From Epithemia pelagica (lineage: Eukaryota; Bacillariophyta; Bacillariophyceae; Surirellales; Surirellaceae), in contig OX337229.1 of assembly GCA_946965045.2 (NCBI GenBank), positions 186,001-250,000 on the forward strand: 64,000 nt of DNA, given 5' to 3'. Position 1 is the first letter of the stretch. Every line of letters starts with the position of its first letter. Under the pieces are notes generated by a model that was not told the DNA's origin, did not search any database, and worked only from the letters and a program-made list of their open reading frames with translations. Positions 31,738 through 42,179 of the stretch are shown here, in pieces. The position numbers and the translations under genes were made by a program.

Positions 31738-33468
31738 GATGATGAGCAAAGATGAGATCTGTTGTTGGTTTGTTTCTTTTATGAACCAGACCACTCGGGG
31801 AGATTTTGTGTTCCGAAGAAGATTTCGATTCCGAAAAGAGGATCGCTCATTATCCCTGCGAGCCAGTCTTATCTTGGGGGAGGAGACTATTTAAGGTTCA
31901 CGCCGGATGTGTCGTAACGGTAAACAGTCGAGCCTATGTTAAATCCATGAAAAGATTTGGTGCGATTGGGGGGGTACCTTTGTTCGTCCGTCATCCGAAA
32001 GGAAAAAAATTGTCTCGTATTTTTTCCCAAAGCGCCAGCCGGGTGATATCGCCAGCCTCCCTTCGATCGTTCGAAATAGACGCGCCGGTCACGCCTTGTA
32101 TTGCTTGCACAAGGGCCAGGAATCGTCTCACTTTTCGAGCAACACCACAAAAGACGACCATGAGCACACCAAAAACCAAAAGAAAACCATCCAGCCGTAC
32201 GAACGACCACAGTGACAACTTTATGGCCAAAACCATCCACCTAGATCACAGGTGAAGGCGGAATACATCAAAGGAAGGATGACAACATGAAACATGACAA
32301 TCAACCACTGCAATGAACAATCAACCACTGCAATGATGAAGCGAAGGTTTGACAGCGTCATCATGGGGTATGTAAGCCCAGGAAGCAGGAAGCCTTAACT
32401 AGTAGTGGACTATGCTTTTATCTTTCCCATAGACAAAGTGCCAGGAGCTTGTGTTGATACTCCTAGAGGTGCATTGCATCATGTGTGTGTATTTCATGGT
32501 GTGTGTGTGATGATTCCGTGAAGCTTGATCCACTACTACGTAAAGAGTACTCGCTTCTGAAACAGTATAGACTTTAGAGTACAAAATGGGCTTGTAGATT
32601 TCTCTGTGCATGTCTCGTCAAGTCTCACGGCTCACGGTTCCTGTTTCCAATTCATGAGCGCAAGCGGCTACACAATAGGGCGAAACCAGTTATTACAGTT
32701 GGCTGGGACGTTATAATAATGTGCTAAATCAAAAGAAATTTGAAAGAAATAAATTTTACATTTTTAGGAAAATTTGGGAATAACCGTATGGACAGCAGAC
32801 GGGAGGTACCCCCGCAATCGGAGCGTTATTTAATTGTCAGGGCGACACACGCTGGATTCACGTGGCTCCAGCGCGCGCGTGGGGATCGGGCCGTGGTCAT
32901 TTTTTCTATGGATCGCCATCTTGTTTCTCTCGTTTCTTGACGAACAAAAGGGACACGAAACCTCATTGGATTCTTGTTATTTCTTCTTATTGATATGGAG
33001 ACATGTCGACGCACCACAGTGCATCCCCAGAACTATTTTATAGATCCATTGAGTATACGCGTAATCTCACGAATCGTTGCCTTGTTTGCATCTGTAAAGT
33101 AGAAGTACTGCATCTTGTCTCGTGGTCCATCGCCATGAGTTTGGGACGGCTCGTGGTCCAAGCGTTTGTTTGGACAAACAAAGAAGAGAGCGACACGACT
33201 CGTGAACAACAACTGCTGCAAACCGACTGTCGTTGTATAGTTTCTGCCACATACAGCGGTTTGGGTTTGGTGAATGATCATTCGCGTTGCAGCAGCAAAT
33301 GGCTCTGTGCTTGCCCCGCCCTCTTTTTTGGCGTGTCACGACGACTCTCTTTTTGTTTTCAAAAATAGAGGTAGAATAGTGGTTTGGTGGGAATGGACTC
33401 GTTTGTTGACAGCGTTCCCATACTCTTTCTCTACTAGAATCGCGTAGCCTTGTTGTTGTTGTTCGGGC
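31738..33468. other. Intergenic, no gene seen
   Basis: About 1.7 kb. A 20-bp block (caatcaaccactgcaatga) is tandemly duplicated near 32298-32336. Open frames such as 31806-32255 (+) lack any recognisable feature and have atypical composition. Confidence 0.5.
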
Positions 33469-35289
33469 TTATTCGTCTTGATGTGGTTGCTCTTGTTCTT
33501 GTTCTTGTTGTCGTCGTCGTTCCAAGAGTCGTTCAAGGGCGCGGACAAAGCTGTCGGTATCATCGGCATGGGTTTCATAGAGGGGCGGCAAGAAGGCATG
33601 GTACACCCGGGCCAATCGTTCGTGCACCACGAGGGGAAGTTGATAGGCGGCGGCTTGGGGCAAGGAACCCGTCAATTGCGTGGTAAAATAGGCTTGATTG
33701 TCCCGCGATTGCAACACGGTGACAAGACTGTCACAGGTACAACCCACCGCTGCGGCAAACTGCTCAAAGTGTTGCACGTGGGGGACAATTTGGACGTACT
33801 CCGGTGCAAAGGGCTGCAAACTACTGGGAAGGCTCGTCCCTTGACCCAAGAGACGAATGGAAATTTGTTGTTGTGGTTGTTTTGTCGAATCCATGGTCGT
33901 ATGGTTGGTGCTGTCATTGTTGTCGTACCTCTGATGCAAAAAGGCTTGCAGATAGGACATGTGACGTCGTCGAAAATTTCCCACGACACAAATCGTCGTC
34001 GTCGTTTTTGAAGTAGTGTTGGTGGTGGTGGGGCAGTGACACGAGGAGGGACCCGTCGTGGTGGGAAGTAGCGTTTGGGGATGGACCCGCACCCTGTCAT
34101 GGTTGGTGGTGGCGGTGGTGGTGTGGTTCGAAACCAACAACGGGGGAGGAGACCGTGCCATGGCATCAGTTTGGTGGGAGTGTGCTGCTGGTTTCTCCAC
34201 TCGCGGCAAGACGTAGGGGAAGAGGGTTTGCCAGGCGGGCACCTTGGCATACGGCGTGGTATAAATGGCACGATGCGCTACCGCCGTGGGGAGTTGTGGA
34301 CACGGGCGATGAAAGAAGCAACCATGATTTGGGGTTTGTGGATGGTTGTTCTTGTCGTTGCTGCTGCTCATCATCATCCATTGTATATAGTGGTCGTGAC
34401 AATAACACGAGGCTTCCATCAACGCGTGATACGGGCGGGTCGACAGGGGGCGTTTGGATCCATAGGCGTGTTGCAAGTCGGACCGGGTCGATGCATCCTG
34501 GATGTACTGCAAGGCGGAAAAGGAGGGATGAAAGGACACCAATCGTCCGGCAAATCGAAGATCCGCGTCGTGGTCGTCGTCATTGTCAGTCGCAGTAGCA
34601 GGAGTGGTATGGCGAAAGGAGGAGGAGTGATTGGTGTTCTTGTTGTCGTCGTCAGTGCCGTAGTAGTACGGTGGCTGGTGGTGGGGATACCGATAGGCCA
34701 CATGTTGCATGACATGGGTAAAGTAGTGTCGCCAGTGGGATCCATCGGCCTTGAGGGCGACATCGACCACCACGACGGATTGATTGGTCTGCAAACACAC
34801 CTTGTTGTCGTCGTCAAACCAGGCCCGACGAGGAACCAAGGCCACCATGGACTCCAAGACTTCGGCATGGTAATGTTGACTGTTGAGGATCAAGACGCGA
34901 CAAATGGATTTGGGTGGACGTCCATGTCGTTGGTGTCGTAGGTACTGTTGAAGAGCTCGAGGAGGACTCGACCACCATGCATGATGATTGGGCAAAAAGG
35001 AAGAAGCCAAGGAGGACGGTGGCAACCAGGAAAACTCTTTTGGTTCCTTTGTGTTGGTTGTGGTGGCATTGGTTGGGGAGGAAACTGCTTTTGGTTGTGG
35101 TTGTTGTCGAATGGCCCAGCCTCCGGATGGATTTTTTCGAGTGACAATTGTCCAATACAGTACCCGTCCCACTTGAACGACCACCAACAGGAGGACAACA
35201 CTCCACACGAGACATGGTTTTTGAGTTGTAGTAGGCTTGGTGGGAGCCCGAATTCGACGAGTCGCCGTGGTAATGGTCGTTTCCAACAT
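33469..35289 (-). CDS. Type II membrane protein, glycosyltransferase-like
   Basis: 606 residues from the ATG at 35289. A basic N-terminus is followed by one membrane segment (VWSVVLLLVVVQVGRVLYW, ~29-47) and a long lumenal part, the topology of Golgi glycosyltransferases. Folded blocks are ICRVLILNSQHYHAEVLESM, FAGRLVSFHPSFSALQYI, CPQLPTAVAHRAIYTTPYAK, and a C-terminal half with ICVVGNFRRRHMSYLQAFL, PEYVQIVPHVQHFEQFA and AAAYQLPLVVHERLARVYHA, which resembles the second Rossmann domain of GT-B enzymes. No exact family is recognised. Thr/Asn/His runs separate the blocks. Confidence 0.6.
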   Translation of the reverse strand: MLETTITTATRRIRAPTKPTTTQKPCLVWSVVLLLVVVQVGRVLYWTIVTRKNPSGGWAIRQQPQPKAVSSPTNATTTNTKEPKEFSWLPPSSLASSFLPNHHAWWSSPPRALQQYLRHQRHGRPPKSICRVLILNSQHYHAEVLESMVALVPRRAWFDDDNKVCLQTNQSVVVVDVALKADGSHWRHYFTHVMQHVAYRYPHHQPPYYYGTDDDNKNTNHSSSFRHTTPATATDNDDDHDADLRFAGRLVSFHPSFSALQYIQDASTRSDLQHAYGSKRPLSTRPYHALMEASCYCHDHYIQWMMMSSSNDKNNHPQTPNHGCFFHRPCPQLPTAVAHRAIYTTPYAKVPAWQTLFPYVLPRVEKPAAHSHQTDAMARSPPPLLVSNHTTTATTNHDRVRVHPQTLLPTTTGPSSCHCPTTTNTTSKTTTTICVVGNFRRRHMSYLQAFLHQRYDNNDSTNHTTMDSTKQPQQQISIRLLGQGTSLPSSLQPFAPEYVQIVPHVQHFEQFAAAVGCTCDSLVTVLQSRDNQAYFTTQLTGSLPQAAAYQLPLVVHERLARVYHAFLPPLYETHADDTDSFVRALERLLERRRQQEQEQEQPHQDE

Positions 35290-35900
35290 ATTGTGCTTGC
35301 CTTCGTTCTGTCTTTCGTGGATCTAAATGCGCTGCAGTGGTTGTTGTTGTTGTGGCCAAGATGGATCGAATAGAAAAGCTCTGGCAATCGTCTTCCAATG
35401 CGGACGACGCATTGCTCTCTAGAAAAAATGAGAGCCCAAACGCGACTTAGATGCGTTCCATTTGGATACCGAGCGGTACTCCGATTCGTTTCCACGTCAC
35501 TCGACTCCCTCCGACGTAAGACGTCTCTTTTATTTTGTAAGGTTAAGAGTTAGCCGGTTCTCTCGAGTGTCTCCAATGGTGTCAATGAAAGCACAAAAGC
35601 AAGAGAATCTCGAGCATAGCAGAGAGAGAGAAAGAAAGACAACGACGGTTCCTCCCTTGGCCATTCTCTGTCGCAGGACTCTTGCCGAATCTCTGCTGTT
35701 GAGATTTGTTGAGCCCAAAAAAAGAGGAGTGCAAGTCTGGACAAGACGAAATTCGGTCGTGATTCATTCGGAACTCGCTAGACCAAGAGCCATCACTGTT
35801 CACAGTATCTCTACAAGCAATACACAGACGGACGGATTGAAACATTCGGCTCGTCGAGTCTCGGCAGTTACGCTCGACACATATTTATCCGACAGTTACC
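35290..35900. other. Divergent intergenic region
   Basis: About 600 bp between the glycosyltransferase-like gene (minus) and the ATPase gene (plus); no gene recognised. Confidence 0.5.
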
Positions 35901-38900
35901 ATGACAACCTACCGACCCTCCTTGTCGACCTTGTCGTCGACGGCCTCGACCAATACTTCGGTCAGTGTCAGTAATAGTAGTACGAACAGCATCCTCCCCC
36001 ATTCAACCACAACAACGACAACCAGTTCGTGGAACGATCGCGCCCCCGCCTGGGACTTGAATCCCTTGTTTGGACGACACGACGAATCGCAACTCTTGCA
36101 TCAATTGTTATTACGGCAACGACAACCACAGTCCACTAGCAACACCAATACCAACCATGCGTGTGGTCCGACCGTCGTGGTCTTGCACGGTGCCGCGGGG
36201 AGTGGCAAATCGGCCTTGGTGCACAATCAACCCTAGCAAGAAGAGGGATGGTGGTTGGCCACGGGAAAATTTGGCAGCAGCAATAGCAATCATAGCAGTA
36301 CGAGGCACAACGACAACAACACCAATACGACGCAACCACGGTCTCGTCCAACAAGTCCTAGTAATGCGACTCCTACAACCGTAGCCAGTCATCGTCGTCG
36401 AGCCACATCCTTGGCGACCACCACAACTGCTACTGCTACTACTCCATGGAACAGCAGTCCGTCCACCGTCTCGGACGACGACGAGGAGGAGGAGGCATCG
36501 TCCAATCCAACCGTCCTGCGCGAACCCCCCTATGCAGCCTTGGTGCAAGCCATTCAAGAATTGGTGACGCAGTGGCAACGACAAGAACAACCACAACAAG
36601 CTTTGGATGACTTGTTGCAAGATGACATGGTTCCCTTTTTGCAACATGTCTTGCCCGACACGGTCTATCAGGCCCTTTGTGCCACAACGAGTCGACGACG
36701 ACACCGACAACCAAGAGCAAAATCAATTGTACCACCCGAACCAAGAAGAAGAACAAGAACAACAGGAGAACCTTCCTCCCTACTACCAACGAACGAGACT
36801 GAATCGAAGCAACCACAGCAACAACAAGACGATACTACAATCCCTCTGGAGGAACCTAATACTGCAACAACCACCAAGGATTGGCTGTCGAATCCATCGG
36901 CCGACGTGTCCACCATGGAATGTGTGCATGCTAGTTTTGTCCGACTCTTTTTTGGTTTGTGTCAAGGACGTCTTGTATTTGCACAATGTGCATTTGGCCG
37001 ATGCCGCCAGTTGGCAAGTCTTGCACAGTTTGGCAACGTCGGACGAATTGCATCAATTGCTCTTGATTTTGACCTATCGGGACGATGAAGTTCCAGACGA
37101 CACTCATGCCATGTTTCAACTCTTGACCAGCATTGCCAATCATCATGCACAACCACAACCACAACAGCAACAAGAACAAAACGAACAACCTTCCACGTCG
37201 ACGGTCGAAGAACAAAAAGAATATCAAACAGGAGAACAACCACACCAACAATCCCAAGAACCTCTCGACTCGATCAAGAGAGACACAGAACAGGTCCCTC
37301 GCTATTACAACATTGAAGTCCGGAATCTCGATGTGAACAGTGTCAATGACCTTGTCGCATCCTTAACCAATCGAATGTCGGACGAAACACTGCCCTTATC
37401 TCGGGTCATTCACCAAAAAACACATGGCAATCCCTTTTTTGTCATGCACTTTTTGCAAATGTTGCGACACGAAGATTTTTTTCGCTATTCCTTTTTTACG
37501 GCCCAGTGGGAATGGGGCGATGTCCAAAAACTGGAAAGTGCCGCCACGGTATCCGACAATGTGGCCGATGTCGTGGCGGCCACGTTGGAAAAATTGCCCG
37601 AATCGACGCGGGTCGCCCTCCAAGTGGCTGCCTGTTTGGGCAAGATTATTCCCCTTCACGTGTTGGTGGAATGGTTTGATTGTTATGACGATGCCCAAGC
37701 CGGGACCACCTGTTCCAAGGGCCTGTGGCATATTCAACAACAAGGATTGCACAGTGTCTTGGACAATGCCGTCCAGGTGGCCATTTTGATTCGACCCAAG
37801 GGACAAGATGCCTACATGTGGGCCCATGACAAACTCCAAACCGTGGCCTATTCTCTCATTCCACCCGTCCAACGCCCCAAGTTCCATTTGCGACTGGGAC
37901 GACTCTTGTGGAATATGAGTCAACGGTATCCGGACGAAGAATGGATGGTATTCATGGCAGCCGAACAAATGAATCGATATTCCGAACTGCAAAATGCCAG
38001 TCAAAAGGAACAAGAGCAACCCGACGAAGTGTTGGGAGTCGAAGTGGCCACGCTGTGTCTCGAAGCGGCTCGATTGTCCTTGGCCAAATCCGCCTTGTAT
38101 CCCGCCTACGATATGCTCCAGGCCGGTGTCAAGCACTTGAATGTTCCCGACAAGTGGAAGAATCACTATGAGTTGTGTTTGAAATTGTACAGTACCGTAG
38201 CAGAACTCTCGATTCAATTGGGCAAGGGTCGTCACAAGGTCTTGTCGGCCATTTGTGAAGTGGAAACCAATGCGCAGTCCTTGGAAGATAAGTTTCGCGT
38301 CCAAATGGTTCATTTGAAGCATATTACCAGTGGAACGGATCGGAATTATGAACGTGGAATGGAAACGGCCATGGAAATTCTCAAAACATATGGTGTTCGC
38401 TTGCCCAACAAGCTCTTGCCGGGTGCCATGATGTTGGAATGCAACAAACTGCGACGAAGACTGCCAGGAGGCAAACTAGAAGGCTTTCTGGAACTTCCAA
38501 CCATGACAGACACCAAGTCACGGAACATTATGAAACTCTTGTCCTCGTGCGGGATTTTTACCATGATGTCGACCAAGTCCAACAAAAGTCTGGGATGGTT
38601 TACCGCCGTGCGAGGGCTCAACCTATCCACCGAAAAGGGTGTGACGGAGGAAACTGCCATGGCCATTGTGACATTGGGTAGTGCGCTTCGAGCACAGGGT
38701 AATCTCAAGGATGCCAATGAATACGGCGAACTTGGTCTCAAGCTGTTGGGCCGATTCCCCGAAACGGTAGGATCCTTGCACGCTGCCGTCATGTCCGCGG
38801 CCATTGGAGGCGTGTTCACATCCACCAAACCACTGAACAATGTACTGGACTTGTGGTTGGAAGCCCATCATGTTGGCCTTCGAACGGGAAAAACGGAAAA

Positions 38901-40068
38901 GGCCGCTGGGTCCATTTTATCCTATGCCCTTACATATATAACCTGTGGATTGCCCCTCGATCCGTTAATGTCGGATTTGAAAGAATTTGAAAAGGAAGTC
39001 ATTCAGTTCAATCCACCCGGTACAATTTTGGCCGTGTTCAAGATTTTGCAACAATTCATTCTCAACCTTCGAGAACCTACTGGACGGAATCCCACGCTCC
39101 TCAAGGGCGACGTCATGCATCCGTATAAACTCTTGTCCACGTTTTCTGGCAATGCCCACATTATGACCAAGCCAGATATGGACACCTTTAGCTTGCTCCT
39201 GGCACTCATTTATGGTGAATCGGGTGAGGCAGAGAGATTAATTGGAAAACTCGAACCCTTTCTCGAAAATGACTTTTTCTATGTTCGATCGTCCATGCGG
39301 AGGTCCGTTGTGGCATTGGCTGCCTTCAAGATTAGCCGAAACAATGGCAAGCGCAAGCTTCGCATGTTGGCTCGCAAGATTATGAAAGATTGTCGAGAAA
39401 AACTCAAAAATGGCAATGTCAACACCTTGCCAATTTACACCATGCTCGAAGCCGAAGAATCTCCATCCAAGGCTCGGTATGACCATGCCATTCGGTTGTG
39501 TGCCCGCCTGGGACTCATCCTTTTTGAGGCCTACATGTGCGAACAAGCAGGCCTCTTTTTTCTGGAACAAAAGGACGAAGACTGGGCCGAGTTTTACCTG
39601 GCTCAGGCGTTTTGCTTGTGCGAAGATTGGGGAGCCCGAGGCAAGGCGCAGCGTCTCAAGGAAGAGCATCCCCAGTTGCTCCGATCGTCCCTCCGAGAAC
39701 GCGCCAATACCGCCTTGAAGGGACGGACACGGTATTCTTCCACCCACACCGATCTACTCAAACACTTTGATTGGGAACGTCTCAGTACCTCCGTCTCTCG
39801 AACGTCCTCAACCAATTCGCTGGGCCTGATGAAATCCAGCAGCAGTGACAGCAATCTGGCGGGAATGACCAAGTTACATGGTGGTGGCAGCAGCACACTG
39901 GGAGGTGACGACACTGGGGATGACGCCACATTGTCGGTATCCGATGACACGAGAAGTGAAATGGGAAGCAGTATTAGTGGTCATTCTCGAAGGCGGACGA
40001 GCGAAAATGGTTCCACAACCAGTGGTCCAGTGGTTGGGAATTTTGACGTTTCCAGTCCCTTGTATTAA
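35901..40068 (+). pseudogene. STAND-type ATPase/helical-repeat gene with a nonsense codon and a frameshift
   Basis: From the ATG at 35901 the protein has LFGRHDESQLLHQLL and a P-loop (VVVLHGAAGSGKSALV), then an in-frame TAG at 36234-36236. Directly after it the same frame resumes family sequence (QEEGWWLATGKF). The frame changes near 36970: FVRLFFGLCQGR in one frame continues as VLYLHNVHLADAASWQVL in the next. After that it is open to 40068, about 1030 residues of helical repeats paralogous to the vWA fusion gene at 10663-14997. Walker B is degenerate (LHNV). Either this allele is inactive, or both sites are sequence errors. A shorter protein starting downstream is possible because the repeat part is undamaged. 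The Ser-rich tail runs from ~39780. Confidence 0.7.
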
Positions 40069-40572
40069 TACTAGCTCCTCGGTTGTTTTGCCCTCTGTCC
40101 TGGCTTTACAATTATTTGCCAGAACGCTCTGGGTAACTATCGACCCGGAAACGCAAACCGAGACATGATTCTCATCTTGGCCGTATTTTTTTTTTCAATT
40201 TTGCATCGCAAGAAATCGCGTTCCAGAAGGATAGTTCTCATTCCCAATGCAAATTGCACCAGATGTGAAAAGACAGTCATGGATAGATACAACACACTCA
40301 CGGAGATCCAACCACGGCGACTGGTCCGCCCGACCTGACACTTGTGTTTGCGTAAAATTGTTGTACCAGCAGATGACTCGACCGGCGTTGAATCTGTGGC
40401 CGGCGATCATTCAGAAGACCGGCCGGCTTGATTCGTACGTGTTTAAAGCGTCCTAGAAGCGAACCAAAACTGGATCGCCCTTCGGCGCCACGAATCATTC
40501 GCGCGCGACTGGGGGCACGTCTGGGGCTGGCAACTTCAGACAATTCATTTTCTTCATTTTTCGACACACACC
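40069..40572. other. Intergenic, no gene seen
   Basis: A T9 run followed by C-A-A near 40188 is the only feature noted before the next ATG. Confidence 0.45.
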
Positions 40573-42003
40573 ATGAACAATCACAAGCGCAAGCGCACCA
40601 CCAATACCATTGACTTTCACAAGGATTTCAAGGAGCCAACAGCGCAGGATCGAAAGGATGCTTTGGGCCAATTTCCCTCCTCCGAGCATCGACCGAATAC
40701 CTTATGGGCAACAACGAAAGCCGACCAGTTGGACGACCTGGATCGACCCTTCTTGTACCAACCCACGAGTGAGACCAACAAACCCGTGCCCAAGCCAAGG
40801 GACGAGCTGGATTGGTTGGCGCAACTCAGCGAGGACGGTCAATCCTTTCAAGACTATGTCCAGTTTCAAACACTACGCTCGGGCCGGCTCCGACCCATTG
40901 CCAATGGAAAGGGCTCGACCATTTGCTTGTTGCCCATTCTCGAACACGACAACAACGACAACATGTCTCGATCCACTCAAGACGTCAATGACAAAGATCC
41001 AGAGGATGGCACGTCTCAACCAGATGAAAATGTCACTGTGGTTGATCGAGTAGACACGCACCAAGACGGAGCCAACCATGCACAATGGCCCCAAGGAGCA
41101 CCACCACTCGAGTCACTGGTCGACATGACGCAAGCCTTTTTTGGCCGACCGGTCCGTCTCCTACCTCCTGCCTTGGTATCTCGACAATCCGCGCCTCGGA
41201 CAAGTACCAAAACACCAGGCGCCGTGTTTGCCACCAAGAAGCACGAGAGTCGATTTCGGATCCAATTCCTGGACGACGACAACAAGAGTGCCTCCGCTAG
41301 GGTTGTCCTGGAAAGCCAGTTGTCGGGCCGGTACGACGCCCCCACCAATCGATACCAATTGTCTGTGGACTCTGTCTTGGGCGAATTGGGACACTTTCGA
41401 TCGCACGTGTTTCCACACGAAAATTTTTGCATCATGGGAATTACCATGCAAGACTTGTACGATGGTCCGCAAGATTTGTTTTGTGCCGGCATGGCGGCCG
41501 GCGGCAGTAAAGTGGCCGTCTTTTCCTTTGCTCGCTATCATCCAACCCTCCGAATGAGTCCGTTGCATTGGTGGGACTATGGATACCAAACGACGTGTGG
41601 CACGTATTCCTACTTTGAACCGGAGGAACGACCCAAGGGACTCGCCGCACAACCACCCGTCCAACTGTCGGGTCGTGGAACCGTGGAATTTCTCCGACGG
41701 GCCAGCAAATTGGTGAACCACGAATTGGGCCATTTGTATGGGTTGGATCACTGCATTTATTACAATTGTCTCATGAGAGGGACGGGTCATTTGGTCGAGG
41801 ACTTTGCCGCACCCTTTCACGTGTGTGGCATTTGTTTGCGAAAGCTGCAGTGGCGTCTCGGCTTTCATGTCCAAGCTCGGTACCACGAATTGGAGCGCGT
41901 CTTGAAAAAGACCATGGGGAACACCAGCCAAGAGGCGGCGTGGGCCAAACGGCAAGCGACGCACATTCAGAAAAGGCGCAAACAAGAGTCGGATCAACCG
42001 TAG
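40573..42003 (+). CDS. AMZ2: Archaemetzincin-type zinc metallopeptidase
   Basis: 476 residues from the ATG at 40573. The archaelysin signature is complete: HELGHLYGLDHC (His383, Glu384, His387, His393, Cys394), then four residues to Cys399, Met401 in the Met-turn, and CGIC (Cys418, Cys421), the extra zinc-binding cysteines of this family. Upstream blocks LNGSV-like DSVLGELGHFRSHVFPHENF and CIMGITMQDLY, GMAAGGSKVAVFSFARY match the family fold. The first ~190 residues are charged with Asp-rich linkers. Family members are neutral aminopeptidase-like enzymes; the physiological substrate is unknown. The symbol follows the closest animal relative. Confidence 0.88.
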   Translation: MNNHKRKRTTNTIDFHKDFKEPTAQDRKDALGQFPSSEHRPNTLWATTKADQLDDLDRPFLYQPTSETNKPVPKPRDELDWLAQLSEDGQSFQDYVQFQTLRSGRLRPIANGKGSTICLLPILEHDNNDNMSRSTQDVNDKDPEDGTSQPDENVTVVDRVDTHQDGANHAQWPQGAPPLESLVDMTQAFFGRPVRLLPPALVSRQSAPRTSTKTPGAVFATKKHESRFRIQFLDDDNKSASARVVLESQLSGRYDAPTNRYQLSVDSVLGELGHFRSHVFPHENFCIMGITMQDLYDGPQDLFCAGMAAGGSKVAVFSFARYHPTLRMSPLHWWDYGYQTTCGTYSYFEPEERPKGLAAQPPVQLSGRGTVEFLRRASKLVNHELGHLYGLDHCIYYNCLMRGTGHLVEDFAAPFHVCGICLRKLQWRLGFHVQARYHELERVLKKTMGNTSQEAAWAKRQATHIQKRRKQESDQP

Positions 42004-42179
42004 ATGTTATTTGACGATATGCCACCAACCATAACTCGTTTTTTAGTTTGGTTTCATTGACTTTGTTGCAATAGTTCAATTGGTGACGTGGCAATTCACA
42101 ATCGATGACATGTCACTTTCAATCTCTTTTGGCCGTATTACTTATCGAGAAATATTCCATCTATATAGATAGCTACAAA

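Noticed and set aside
36607-36960. First ~118 codons of the long open frame ending at 40068
   Set aside because: In this stretch the family sequence is in another frame; the open frame is a Gln/Asn-rich shadow until the frameshift near 36970.
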